A stretch of DNA of 64,000 nucleotides from Agrobacterium tumefaciens (GCF_009649785.1 NZ_WJOK01000001.1:248001-312000); one strand, 5' to 3'. Positions 33,247 to 41,253 are shown, counted from the first letter of the stretch. Program-made: numbers and translations. The notes: generated by a model from the letters alone, not told the origin.

Positions 33247-35265
33247 TCAGTACTTTTCGGCTCTTCTTTTGCGGGCAGGCTTGCCGCCTGCCTCGGTATT
33301 CCCTGTGGGGAATTGGATGATCGCGCTTTCCCCGCCCGCCAGTCGGGCAAGTCCTCGCGCGAAGCGATCTTCGAATTCGTTGATGTCCACCGCCTCGACG
33401 GGCGCGTGAGCCAGATTGCCGGTGACAAGGCGCGTGACAACCGGACGAACCGGCGTCTTCGGGCGCTTGTCCGCCTCGGCCTTGCGGCCTTTTTCCATGA
33501 TCTCGCCAAGCTGCATCGGCGACAGCGCCGCGTTGCTCTTCGCCACGGCCTGAAGGTTCTTGACGTGCGTCTTGCGCGCCTTCTCCTGGCGACGGGCGGC
33601 ACCCGTATCGGCAAAGCCAGTCATGGCAAGGCAATCGGCGTCACAAAGGAAACGGCCTTCCGGATCGTAGATCTTGACCGGCTTATGCAGGTCGGCCGGA
33701 TCGAAGCGAACGGTCAGCTTGCGACCGATCCACTCGTTAAGCACGGCGTTCCAGTAACGGTTTCCGTGCAGGTGGATTGCACCATCCGGCTTGCGGGCGG
33801 TAATGGCCACGGCCGAGAGCATCCAGAGTGAACGCTGCGCCATGCTGGCATAACGAACGATGGTGGACGGCTCCGCGATCGATGCGTCGAACGTCTGCGC
33901 AAAGCTGCGACCGTTGGCGGTTTCCGTGGTGCGGTTCAGCCGGTGATTATGCTCGTCAACGCAATGCGCGACATGGCGCTGAAGGGTTTCGAGCGGAACG
34001 GCGCTGGTGCCGTAGTTTTCCGGCTTCGCGTCCGGCCGGTTGCCGGTGTAGCAACCGGACATGGACGGATGCTTGGAAATTTCCTCGGCAAGATCGCGCC
34101 AGGCGCGTTCGATCGGCTTCGACTGACCGGAGCGCGGCTTCACGAAATGCGGCTCGATGTCGAGGGTTTTCAGGAGGCCGGCAACGTCGTCCTCATTCAC
34201 CTTGAAACGGTGGCGGGTCTTTGCCCCGCCCGAAATCATCTTGCCCGCAAACGCGCGGCCGTTGTCCATATAGATGTGATAGGGCAGCATGCCTTCATGG
34301 TTCTCGATCATCGAACCGATGCAGGTCCGGACGGCCTCCCAAGTCTCGGCCTCGGCCAGCGTCCACGAAAGCACCTTGCGGGAATAGATGTCCTGAATAC
34401 CGATGAGTATGATGCGCACCGGCGTTTGAGACCACGGAACCCGAACAAACAGATCGAGCTGGTGACCGTCGGTGTTGACGATCTCCATGGCGTGCAGATG
34501 CGCAACGGTACGTTTCTGCGCCGGGAAAAGCTGTTTCGCCTTGTCCTTGCCTTCGCGGGCGATGATCTGGGCGGCCTTCGGCACTTCCGCGTCGAGGCGG
34601 CGGCGCAAGGAACGCTCCGAAGGGATCGGTGACAGGTTCTGGTCACGAGCGACCATCGTCATGCGACGGTAGCAGGCGCTAAAGGATGGACGTTCCGGCC
34701 GCAGGAAGTCAGATTTCAGGATTTTCCATGCTTCCGGGTGGCAGGGGGTGACATCAGCGGCTTCACCGCTGGCGCTGCCCGAAAACGCTGGGGCGAGGGC
34801 GGCAAGCCAGTCCTGGCGGGAATGGCCTTCGACCATCTTGCGCCACTCATAGTAGGTTGCCGGCACGATATCGGCCCTGCGGGTAACGTGGGCGACGGCA
34901 TGTTTCATGCTGATGCCCGAGGCCCGCAGTTCCTCAACTTCCGTCAGTACGGCGAAGCGGGTCTTGCAGATGGCCTTATGGGCATGCGAAAGGGCTTCAA
35001 ACCGGTCCCAAAGCATCTTTGAGAGTTTCGTTGGGCGCGGATCGGATGGCTCCGCATTGAGAAAAGCAAGCTTCGCCTGCGCCACCGGAGGCAGGAAGGA
35101 ATAATGGTACTCAAACCCGCCGCCCTGACCGGCCTTCGGGCGGGCCTTCGCGGTGGACCGCACGCCAGAGCGGTCGATAAAAAGATCGATGCCTTTGCGC
35201 GACTGCGGCATACCGGGAAGCGCTGCTGCAGCCAGCTCGGCGGATGTGAACCATTCTTTCTTCAT
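33247..35265 (-). CDS. A: DDE transposase A (MuA-like)
   Basis: 672 residues, as in MuA. The N-terminus (EWFTSAELAAAALPGMPQSRKGIDL) is the Mu DNA-binding winged helix, with further end-binding domains to about 250. Catalytic triad: D266 in IVNTDGHQLDL, D334 in YMDNGRAF and E386 in SKPIERAWRDL. A beta-barrel (about 500-560) and a basic C-terminal tail that would contact B and ClpX follow. It catalyses strand transfer for integration and replicative transposition. Confidence 0.95.
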   Translation of the reverse strand: MKKEWFTSAELAAAALPGMPQSRKGIDLFIDRSGVRSTAKARPKAGQGGGFEYHYSFLPPVAQAKLAFLNAEPSDPRPTKLSKMLWDRFEALSHAHKAICKTRFAVLTEVEELRASGISMKHAVAHVTRRADIVPATYYEWRKMVEGHSRQDWLAALAPAFSGSASGEAADVTPCHPEAWKILKSDFLRPERPSFSACYRRMTMVARDQNLSPIPSERSLRRRLDAEVPKAAQIIAREGKDKAKQLFPAQKRTVAHLHAMEIVNTDGHQLDLFVRVPWSQTPVRIILIGIQDIYSRKVLSWTLAEAETWEAVRTCIGSMIENHEGMLPYHIYMDNGRAFAGKMISGGAKTRHRFKVNEDDVAGLLKTLDIEPHFVKPRSGQSKPIERAWRDLAEEISKHPSMSGCYTGNRPDAKPENYGTSAVPLETLQRHVAHCVDEHNHRLNRTTETANGRSFAQTFDASIAEPSTIVRYASMAQRSLWMLSAVAITARKPDGAIHLHGNRYWNAVLNEWIGRKLTVRFDPADLHKPVKIYDPEGRFLCDADCLAMTGFADTGAARRQEKARKTHVKNLQAVAKSNAALSPMQLGEIMEKGRKAEADKRPKTPVRPVVTRLVTGNLAHAPVEAVDINEFEDRFARGLARLAGGESAIIQFPTGNTEAGGKPARKRRAEKY

Positions 35266-35726
35266 TTGCGCACCCGACGAATGTGCACTGGCGTCGCCTG
35301 AAGAACTTTCAGTTCCTGGGCGAGCTTCTTTTGCTCCTGGCGAATGCGTGACATTTCCGCGAGGCGGGCTTCGTCGCCTTCGAGCAGCAACAGGCCGTCA
35401 TCGGAAACAACGACATCCCAAAGCCAGAAGGCGTTGGTGGCGCGGACAAATGCCTTGAAGCGCGGCATGCTGATGTCGTGGGTGGTCTTGCTTTCGGCGG
35501 TGTAGCTGTCGAGAGCGGACTTCGAGACCTTGTCCAGGCCGAGATAGTAGGCCATGCGTGCCGCGATCGTGTCGCGGTCGTACTGGCATTCCCGGATGGC
35601 ACGCGCCATTTCGCGTTTCAGGGTCGAACGGAAGCGGTCGATATCGAGACGTTCCGATGCAGAGCGCACCGGGAAAACTGTCTCTTTGAAAAAGTCCATC
35701 TGGTTGGGATCGCGTTTCGTGCTCAT
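35262..35726 (-). CDS. Early phage protein before A, HTH-like
   Basis: 154 residues between the ParB-like gene and transposase, coupled to both (ATGA). RFRSTLKREMARAIRECQYDRDTIAARMAYYLGLDKVSKSALDSYTAESKTTHDISMPRFKAFVRAT resembles a small HTH (antitoxin/Cro-like) arrangement; a coiled-coil tail follows. Likely a DNA-binding regulator, unproven. Confidence 0.6.
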   Translation of the reverse strand: MSTKRDPNQMDFFKETVFPVRSASERLDIDRFRSTLKREMARAIRECQYDRDTIAARMAYYLGLDKVSKSALDSYTAESKTTHDISMPRFKAFVRATNAFWLWDVVVSDDGLLLLEGDEARLAEMSRIRQEQKKLAQELKVLQATPVHIRRVRK

Positions 35727-36574
35727 GCTGCCTCCTCGCGGATCGCAGCCATGAGGGCATCCGGCGTGTTCGACATGCCGATGTGCTCAAGGAAGCTGTC
35801 GCGGGTTTCCTCGCTCGCCTCGTCCCAGGCGGCGATCAGTTTCGTGAAGATGATGGATTGAGAAGGGGCGGGTGGCGTGGTCACCAAAGCCGGGGGCTTG
35901 GTGAAGGCCAGTACCTTTTTCACATCCGGGGTGTGCTTCAATGCGGCGGCCACAGCGATCTGGTCTTCACGAGGAAGCTTTGCCAAGGTCAAAAGCTGCG
36001 ATTGATCGTTTTCCGCCGTGGTGCCGCGTACCGCCTGTCTCAGCACCGGATCGAGATTTTTCCCGATGCTGGTCACCTTTTCATAGGTGCTCTGACCGAA
36101 GCCGAAGCGCTCTTTTACGCGCTCGGAAAGCTCCCGCCCACCAGCGAAGATAACTCCGTAATCGTTACGGTGTTTCTCTGAAGGTCGCCCACCCTTCGGA
36201 TTGATCTTGCCGTGTTTCTCTTCCCACAGCTCGCGGTACTTCATGACGAAGATGGCGCGATCGAGTGGGTTCAACTCGTTGCGATAGAGGTTCTCGGAGA
36301 TTTCGAGCAGCTGCGCCTCAACGGCGTCAGCTTTGACGACAATCGCGTCGATCTCCGTCCAGCCGAGCAATGTTGCGGCGGTGGTGCGATAGCCGCCCGC
36401 GACCAGCGTGTAAGGTGTCCCCTTTTTCGCGGGCGTCTTGCGGATCATGATCGGGCTGATCTGCCCGTGTTCGGACATCGAGGCGGCAATGGCCTCGGCA
36501 TAATCCATGTCGATCGGGCGCAGGCGCTCACCGATATGGATGCTGGATACGGCAACGCGAATGAACTCAGCCAT
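35723..36574 (-). CDS. ParB/Srx-domain protein
   Basis: 283 residues. A ParB N-terminal nuclease-fold domain (IRVAVSSIHIGERLRPIDMDYAEAIAASMSEHGQISPIMIR) and ParB box (VAGGYRTTAATLLGW) are followed by LLEISENLYRNELNPLDRAIFVMKYRELWE, as in chromosomal ParB, then a HTH-like segment (about 150-200). No parA is present. In transposable phages a lone ParB-like gene is present in some relatives and may regulate or protect ends; role unknown. Confidence 0.85.
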   Translation of the reverse strand: MAEFIRVAVSSIHIGERLRPIDMDYAEAIAASMSEHGQISPIMIRKTPAKKGTPYTLVAGGYRTTAATLLGWTEIDAIVVKADAVEAQLLEISENLYRNELNPLDRAIFVMKYRELWEEKHGKINPKGGRPSEKHRNDYGVIFAGGRELSERVKERFGFGQSTYEKVTSIGKNLDPVLRQAVRGTTAENDQSQLLTLAKLPREDQIAVAAALKHTPDVKKVLAFTKPPALVTTPPAPSQSIIFTKLIAAWDEASEETRDSFLEHIGMSNTPDALMAAIREEAA

Positions 36575-36938
36575 ATGCTGCGTCCTGTCCGGCTGCTTCG
36601 TGCAGCATGGTCATGAAGTTGTCTTTTGCCCGCGCGGCAATCCGCTCGTAAGCTTTGTCAAATACCGGCTCGAAGCGTCGCGCCTCGACGATGCGCACCG
36701 CCTGCATCACGGTCCAGCGGGCCACGCCGAGCAACACGACCAGGCGACGGCGCGGCACGTTGAAATCGACATGAAGCACATAGATCGCCAACTGACGGGC
36801 AAGCTTCGCATCGAACATTTCGGCAGGGGGATTGATGATATGACGAAGGGGAAGGTGATTGAAGTGAGAGCGTGTGGCGCGGTAGCTGGACGCCACCATC
36901 GCCTGCAGGCGCTCTTCATCGGAATACGGATTTACCAT
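36567..36938 (-). CDS. DnaA domain IV-like HTH protein
   Basis: 123 residues from ATG 36938. DAKLARQLAIYVLHVDFNVPRRRLVVLLGVARWTVMQAVRIVEARRF matches the pattern of the DnaA C-terminal DNA-binding domain (Arg-rich first helix then HTH), without the AAA part. It could bind DnaA-box-like sites to control early genes. It lies in the early operon and overlaps the ParB-like gene by 8 bases. Family call by pattern only. Confidence 0.6.
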   Translation of the reverse strand: MVNPYSDEERLQAMVASSYRATRSHFNHLPLRHIINPPAEMFDAKLARQLAIYVLHVDFNVPRRRLVVLLGVARWTVMQAVRIVEARRFEPVFDKAYERIAARAKDNFMTMLHEAAGQDAAYG

Positions 36939-37069
36939 CGAAAACCTCGGGTTCGTCGCGCGGCGACGGTATTGCGGCAGATCGATGCCGGAGCGGTGGG
37001 GACCGGGATTTTGGCCGCCCCGGCATCTGGCGTCGCTCCATGGGGGTAACAGAGCGACGGTTCGGGAAA

Positions 37070-37738
37070 TCAGCAGGATTTGGCGGCCTCTGACCGCGAG
37101 AGGAGGCGGCAAAGCTCGGGCTGCATGTCCATGGTGAGGCAATCGACAAGCTTGGCGTCGATATCTTCATCGCCTTCGCCAAGAAGGAGATCGACCAGCT
37201 TGTTTCCGGGTGTCATGTGGACATCGGCGTCCATGACGGTGGCGCTCGCCTCTGCAGAGAGGACTTCCTGCAGGGCTTCCTGCAGGATAGTGTCATCGAG
37301 CAGGATGGATGCAGGGGCGTAACCGGCTGCCAGCTTGGCCTGGTTGAATTCGTACGCGGCCTTTACGATGGCGCGGGCCTGCCGCAAACGTTCGGTATCG
37401 ACAGCTTCAAGATCAACGACGCAGGCAACGGCGTGCGGTTGTTTGACTTCGCGTTCTTCTACTGTTTTCGGCGAAGGCGTGAAAAGAAGCACGTCGGAAG
37501 GATGCGGGCGATCGATCAGGCCGTTTTTGACGCGTTCGTGCCAGTGGGCGAAGTCGTCAAACGTTGGCCCTTCGAGATTGCGCTTTTTCACGGCGTTGCC
37601 GAAGAAATAATAGGCTTCACGGACTGACTGCCCGCGCTCGACGATGTTGTCGAAAGTGGTGATTACCAAGTCCATGATGCGCGGCGGGACACGGTCAAAG
37701 AAAGGCACGGCGACGTAGTTGCGAACTGCTGCGGTCAT
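37070..37738 (-). CDS. Early hypothetical protein, 222 aa
   Basis: Soluble protein with RVPPRIMDLVITTFDNIVERGQSVREAYYFFGNAVKKRN and FDDFAHWHERVKNGLIDRP in the N-terminal half and an acidic C-terminal half (LLLGEGDEDIDAKLVDCLTMDM). Coupled to the upstream small gene by ATGA. Not recognised. Confidence 0.65.
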   Translation of the reverse strand: MTAAVRNYVAVPFFDRVPPRIMDLVITTFDNIVERGQSVREAYYFFGNAVKKRNLEGPTFDDFAHWHERVKNGLIDRPHPSDVLLFTPSPKTVEEREVKQPHAVACVVDLEAVDTERLRQARAIVKAAYEFNQAKLAAGYAPASILLDDTILQEALQEVLSAEASATVMDADVHMTPGNKLVDLLLGEGDEDIDAKLVDCLTMDMQPELCRLLSRSEAAKSC

Positions 37739-38028
37739 TGAGCTGCTCCAGAGTTTTTGAGGATGGTGAAAAAGACGGCCGAAACGCCTGCGAACGCAGG
37801 ACTAAAAATCAGCAGGGTTTCGGCCCACCGGCACACGCGAGAGCGGGCCGGAATGAAAATCGGGGTGTCGAAATTGGCATGCGGTTTCGTCATTGTGGGG
37901 TGACTGCTGATCGGCGATTGTCGGGGTGTGGAGCGGTCGAGAGATTGGGACTGACAGCCGGGGCGAACGAACGCCTTGCACTCGTGCGGTAGGCTAGAGC
38001 AGCAATCCCGAACCGTTCCACGCTTCAT
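37735..38028 (-). CDS. Small early membrane protein, 52-97 aa
   Basis: ATG 38028 overlaps the Ner-like gene stop (ATGA) and gives 97 residues; an internal ATG 37893 gives 52 residues, MTKPHANFDTPIF... with a C-terminal membrane segment (TLLIFSPAFAGVSAVFFTIL). The stop overlaps the next gene (ATGA). The membrane half is shared by both. Function unknown. Confidence 0.5.
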   Translation of the reverse strand: MKRGTVRDCCSSLPHECKAFVRPGCQSQSLDRSTPRQSPISSHPTMTKPHANFDTPIFIPARSRVCRWAETLLIFSPAFAGVSAVFFTILKNSGAAQ

Positions 38029-38354
38029 GCTGCGGCTTGCTCCGCTTCGGCGGCACGACGGCCGTTCCGGTAATTCTCCGACGGCTGCGGGCTGAGCCTG
38101 CTGCCATCGCCGTGATAACGGGAGAACCAGAGAAGGTGCGGCCGGGTGTTCAGGGCCGCCGCGATTGCGCGTTCACCAGCAGCGTGTGGCTCGTGAACGG
38201 CATTGCCGGCTGTGCCGGTCGGCAGGCCATATTTCTTGTCGATCTCGGCAAGCGTGATTTTGGCAACGATGAGCTTGCCTTTAATACGGGCAATTTCTTC
38301 CAGCCTTCGGCGTTCGGCACGGCTTGTCTTGCCGCCGTCAGAGACACGGTGCAT
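38025..38354 (-). CDS. ner: Ner/Nlp-like early regulator
   Basis: 109 residues from ATG 38354 (AAGGAA upstream). The HTH pattern GKLIVAKITLAEIDKKYGLPTGTAGNAV...GERAIAAALNTRPHLLWFSRYHGDG...NYRN matches the Ner/Nlp/SfsB family. In Mu, Ner is the first gene of the early operon and represses both early and repressor promoters, as Cro does. Same position here. Confidence 0.82.
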   Translation of the reverse strand: MHRVSDGGKTSRAERRRLEEIARIKGKLIVAKITLAEIDKKYGLPTGTAGNAVHEPHAAGERAIAAALNTRPHLLWFSRYHGDGSRLSPQPSENYRNGRRAAEAEQAAA

Positions 38355-38373
38355 AAAGGATTCCTTCCAGAAG

Positions 38374-38399
38374 GGAGGCCCTGACCGGCCTCCTTTTTT
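38374..38399 (+). terminator. Rho-independent terminator facing the repressor region
   Basis: 7-bp stem GGAGGCC/GGCCTCC (38374-38380/38387-38393, loop CTGACC) followed by six Ts on the plus strand (38394-38399). On the plus strand it would stop antisense transcription coming through the early genes before it reaches the repressor. On the minus strand the same hairpin sits in the 5' leader of the early mRNA, just before the Ner-gene ribosome binding site. Confidence 0.7.
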
Positions 38400-38427
38400 G
38401 GGGTTATTAATTCTGCGAACACAGAAA

Positions 38428-38455
38428 GGTATAAGCACTTTTGTGCCTATTGCAA
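38428..38455 (-). promoter_or_regulatory. Candidate lytic early promoter
   Basis: Minus-strand TTGCAA (38455-38450) and TATACC (38433-38428), separated by 16 bases, fit a sigma-70-type promoter for the early operon. It lies wholly within the operator repeat, so repressor binding would block it. Confidence 0.5.
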
Positions 38456-38471
38456 GCACAAAAGTGCTTAT
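38431..38471. promoter_or_regulatory. Operator: 16-bp perfect inverted repeat
   Basis: Arms 38431-38446 and 38456-38471 are exact reverse complements with a 9-base spacer. Each arm is itself dyad-like (GCAC-TTTT-GTGC and GCAC-AAAA-GTGC), so there are probably two operator sites for the S24 repressor and/or the Ner-like protein. It lies between the divergent repressor and early genes. Confidence 0.85.
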
Positions 38472-38479
38472 CGCGAGCG

Positions 38480-39253
38480 ATGGGTAATACCGCTACGACC
38501 GAAATTGGCGCACGAGCTAAACTTGTGCGCGACGAAAACGGACTTTCTCAACAAGAGATGGCCGATAGGCTCGGCATGTCTTTGCGGGGATGGCAGAAAA
38601 TTGAGAGGGGTGAAGGCACGCCCAACGGAGAAACCCTTCTTTCGTTCGAGAGGTTTGAGATCAATCCTGGATGGGTTTTGACGGGTATTGGCCCAAAACA
38701 TCTGGGCCGCCCTCAAGAAAAAGGGTTGGTAGCCGAAACGCTGATTAAGCGTGCCGTAGAAGAAATGAAATCAGTAGCCGCGACTGCCACGGAAATGGTT
38801 CGTGAAACCTTTGAACCCGTGGCCGCGCCGACGATAAAGTTCCTTCCGCTAAAAGCATCCGCGGGCGGAGGTTCTGCAGTGCTTGATGAGTCTCGGGGTA
38901 TCGATCTGGATATGGACGCCCTTGCAGCTAAAGTACTCGGCGTTCGTCGGAAGCATCTCCGGCTGCTTGAGATTAAGGGAGACAGCATGCTTCCGGCGCT
39001 GGCGAGTGGCGACTTTGCAGTCATTGACACTAGTCAACCAAATACCGGCGAGGACCCCGCTAACGGTCGAGTTTATGTCGTTTCGCTCCACGGCGATATC
39101 TTTGCAAAACGCGCATTGTGGGTTGATGCGGAGACCCTACATTGGTGCTCAGATAACAGCGACCCACATTACGCTCCTATAGTGTTGCACGGAGACGACA
39201 TCAACCAGGTGAAAATTATTGGGCGGGTAATTTGGTCATGGAAACCTATCTGA
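38480..39253 (+). CDS. S24 (LexA/CI-type) phage repressor
   Basis: 257 residues from ATG 38480. N-terminal XRE helix-turn-helix (LSQQEMADRLGMSLRGWQKIERGE, 22-45). C-terminal S24 peptidase with Ser169 (KGDSM) and Lys210 (FAK), and a likely self-cleavage site A128-G129 in KASAGGG. Such repressors are inactivated by RecA during DNA damage, so this prophage should be SOS-inducible, unlike Mu itself, whose c repressor belongs to another family. It faces away from the lytic operon. Confidence 0.92.
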   Translation: MGNTATTEIGARAKLVRDENGLSQQEMADRLGMSLRGWQKIERGEGTPNGETLLSFERFEINPGWVLTGIGPKHLGRPQEKGLVAETLIKRAVEEMKSVAATATEMVRETFEPVAAPTIKFLPLKASAGGGSAVLDESRGIDLDMDALAAKVLGVRRKHLRLLEIKGDSMLPALASGDFAVIDTSQPNTGEDPANGRVYVVSLHGDIFAKRALWVDAETLHWCSDNSDPHYAPIVLHGDDINQVKIIGRVIWSWKPI

Positions 39254-39903
39254 GGCCTGAGTTTTTGAACTCGCTTGGTGTTGTCCTGCAAGGGTTCGGC
39301 ACAATATTGGGAGCTCTCGCTGTCTGTTATGCTGGATACGTGGGGTCCAGTACGATCAACAAGTGGCGAACACAGAAATTAGAAGAGAGAAAAATCGAAG
39401 AAGCGGAAAAGATTGTCGTCGCTGCGTACAACGCGAGACGTTACCTGTCCTATCTGCGCTCACCCTATATTGCTCCCCAAGAGCTTGCCGAGGCAGAACG
39501 GCAACTCGTGACATCCGGATTTGAACTGAGCAATGATCCCTCTCAACGAAAGCGCCTGATAAGCACTCAAGTCTATTACCGTCGGCTTGAAGCCTCGCAT
39601 GACAAAATAATGGATTTAGATGCTCGATTTCCCATGGCCCGAGCGCTATTTGGCGATGCCTTGGAAGGCGCATTGGAAAAATTGGGGGCACAATTCAACG
39701 TCCTAAAGGCGTTCGTTGACAGTCATGCGCAATTTAATCCAGCCACTGACGACATTGAGTTCGGGAAGAAAATCCAGTCTGCTCTGGTGAGAGGGTACCC
39801 AACCGAGGACAAAGACGAGATCGCTCGAACCGTCGATGACCAGATCAAGATCATAGAGAGCCTGTGTTTGCCAGTTCTTAGGCTAGTAGCCGGAAAATCT
39901 TGA
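39238..39903 (+). CDS. Membrane-anchored cargo protein overlapping the repressor gene
   Basis: 221 residues from ATG 39238, 16 bases inside the repressor gene, so translationally coupled and expressed in the lysogen. One N-terminal membrane segment (SLGVVLQGFGTILGALAVCYAGYVG, about 10-35) precedes a long charged helical/cytoplasmic region (KLEERKIEEAEKIVVAAYNARRYLSYL...). Low GC. Topology is like the cargo protein at 30.0 kb, without recognisable similarity. I infer an immunity, superinfection-exclusion or defence role. Confidence 0.75.
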   Translation: METYLRPEFLNSLGVVLQGFGTILGALAVCYAGYVGSSTINKWRTQKLEERKIEEAEKIVVAAYNARRYLSYLRSPYIAPQELAEAERQLVTSGFELSNDPSQRKRLISTQVYYRRLEASHDKIMDLDARFPMARALFGDALEGALEKLGAQFNVLKAFVDSHAQFNPATDDIEFGKKIQSALVRGYPTEDKDEIARTVDDQIKIIESLCLPVLRLVAGKS

Positions 39904-39966
39904 AGGAAAGGGGATCAGCGGAGTTGCGTTCCGACAGTACCCTCTCTCCGATATGATGGGGATCGC

Positions 39967-39972
39967 TATAAT
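39967..39972 (+). promoter_or_regulatory. TATAAT -10 box before the HNH-like gene
   Basis: Consensus TATAAT lies 28 bases before the ATG at 40000, which is preceded by AGAGAGGAAG. The -35 region (about 39944-39949, CTCTCC) is poor, so the promoter may be weak or activator-dependent. It allows expression apart from the repressor transcript. Confidence 0.45.
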
Positions 39973-39999
39973 CGTTCGGCAAATTCAAGAGAGAGGAAG

Positions 40000-40818
40000 A
40001 TGGGCCAGTCTCGGAAACGTTTGCAGCAGATGAAGGAAAAACATCCGCGATGCGCTTTTTGCGCCGGGCAAGCTGATACAACTAGCGTCGAGCACATGCC
40101 ATCTCGGATACTGTTTGATGACAAATGGAGACCGCGAGGACTAGAGTTCCCTTCCTGCCAGCCTTGCCAAGATTCAACTCGCAGAGTTGAACCCATTATG
40201 GCAATGATCACCCGCTTTTTTCCGGGTCCCAAGGATCAGAGCCATGTTGATGCGTTTCGGAAACTTACTCGTTCTGCGGAATACAATAATCCAGGCATCT
40301 TGGCCGAGATGAAAGTCGACCAAGCTTCAGTTTTACACCGCTTAGGTAGCTCTGCGTTCAACCTTCCTAATTGGAACTTTGTGAATCTCGGAGGGCCAAT
40401 TGTAAGTAAAGCTATTGATGCGTTCTCGCGAAAAATGGCTATGGCTCTTCATTTCGAACTCACTGGCAACATTGTGCCAAAGAGCGCTTATCTCTTCGTG
40501 GAGCATTATAGCAATGTTGATGCCCTAACTGACGACCTCCCGGCCGATATGATGGAACATCTTGGACCGGGACGGAGCCTGCAAATGGGTGAGAAGCATG
40601 TGTATGACCAGTTCGCCTACCGAAACGCTCAGGTCGATGGGTCAAGCATAACGATCCACATGGTTTTCTACCGGCAAGCGCTTGCCACGCTTCTTATTGT
40701 TTATCCCAATGCCAGCGATCTCACCTCTGAAGACCTTGAACACACTTTTCCCTTTTTCCCGACGAGCGATCTAACCAATCTCGTTGGCGCTACGGCGAGT
40801 GAGAGCAAAGCCAACTAA
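40000..40818 (+). CDS. HNH-like zinc-finger cargo protein
   Basis: 272 residues. Residues ~18-58 form an HNH-type treble clef: CAFCAG (18-23), then EHMPSRILFDDKWRPRG and SCQPCQ (52-57). The CxxC...EHxPxxxLF...CxxC pattern is that of HNH-type zinc-bound nucleases or degenerate relatives; the first His of the catalytic motif is in TSVEHMPS. The remaining ~210 residues have no family I know. Low GC; last gene of the lysogeny block. A candidate nuclease effector of a phage-exclusion system, unproven. Confidence 0.7.
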   Translation: MGQSRKRLQQMKEKHPRCAFCAGQADTTSVEHMPSRILFDDKWRPRGLEFPSCQPCQDSTRRVEPIMAMITRFFPGPKDQSHVDAFRKLTRSAEYNNPGILAEMKVDQASVLHRLGSSAFNLPNWNFVNLGGPIVSKAIDAFSRKMAMALHFELTGNIVPKSAYLFVEHYSNVDALTDDLPADMMEHLGPGRSLQMGEKHVYDQFAYRNAQVDGSSITIHMVFYRQALATLLIVYPNASDLTSEDLEHTFPFFPTSDLTNLVGATASESKAN

Positions 40819-40821
40819 CGC

Positions 40822-40858
40822 AAAAAGCCACCTTCCAACTTCTGGAGGATGGCTTTTT
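40822..40858. terminator. Bidirectional terminator after the HNH-like gene
   Basis: Imperfect 16-bp stem (40822-40837/40843-40858, two mismatches) flanked by A5 on the left and T5 on the right. It ends the plus-strand lysogeny block and would also work from the right. Confidence 0.85.
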
Positions 40859-41247
40859 CTATAACTAGCTTGATATCACTAGGTATTTTGGAATTTTTGG
40901 TAATGATGGTATGAGGTTCCAACTTCAAATTAGAAACCGGAGGCTCTCTCGACCTGTCCGGAAGAGATCAGCCTACGAGTTTAGATTTTCAAAATGGCAA
41001 GTTTTCCGGGCTTCAAGGGATATTAAAGGACCGATAAGGTGGTTTTTGAAGAGTTGTTGAGGAAGGCCTGAATTTGCTAGAATATCGCCAGTGCCATCGA
41101 CAGAACGTTTCGCTGACTTGTCAAACTGGATTTTGATCGGTGGTCACTGAAGCCTTCGAAAGCCCTTGATTTGCAAAGCTTTATCGGCAGTTCCCACATA
41201 TTCCCGGATATTCCCAGAGATTCCAGTAGGTGGTGACAAAGTACAGC
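40859..41247. other. AT-rich gene-free stretch, probable prophage left end
   Basis: 389 bases without a credible gene. It contains several TTCAA/TTGAA-type words (about 40924, 40988, 41014, 41047) and the 10-bp repeat at 41191. The prophage boundary should be here, because the terminator of the next host gene begins at about 41250 and the last phage gene ends at 40818. I could not define terminal repeats, transposase sites or a 5-bp target duplication. Confidence 0.5.
41191..41230 (+). repeat. Four tandem 10-bp repeats (TTCCC...)
   Basis: TTCCCACATA, TTCCCGGATA, TTCCCAGAGA and TTCCAGTAGG follow each other exactly at 10-base period, one helical turn apart. This looks like an array of protein sites on one DNA face (transposase- or integrase-arm-type or a regulator). 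It lies at the predicted prophage/host boundary. Confidence 0.6.
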
Positions 41248-41253
41248 CAAAAA

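Noticed and set aside
36916-37050. 41-residue frame MERRQMPGRPKSRS... before the DnaA-like gene
   Set aside because: No ribosome binding site, out of frame and overlapping the next start; basic low-complexity sequence. Kept out of the list.
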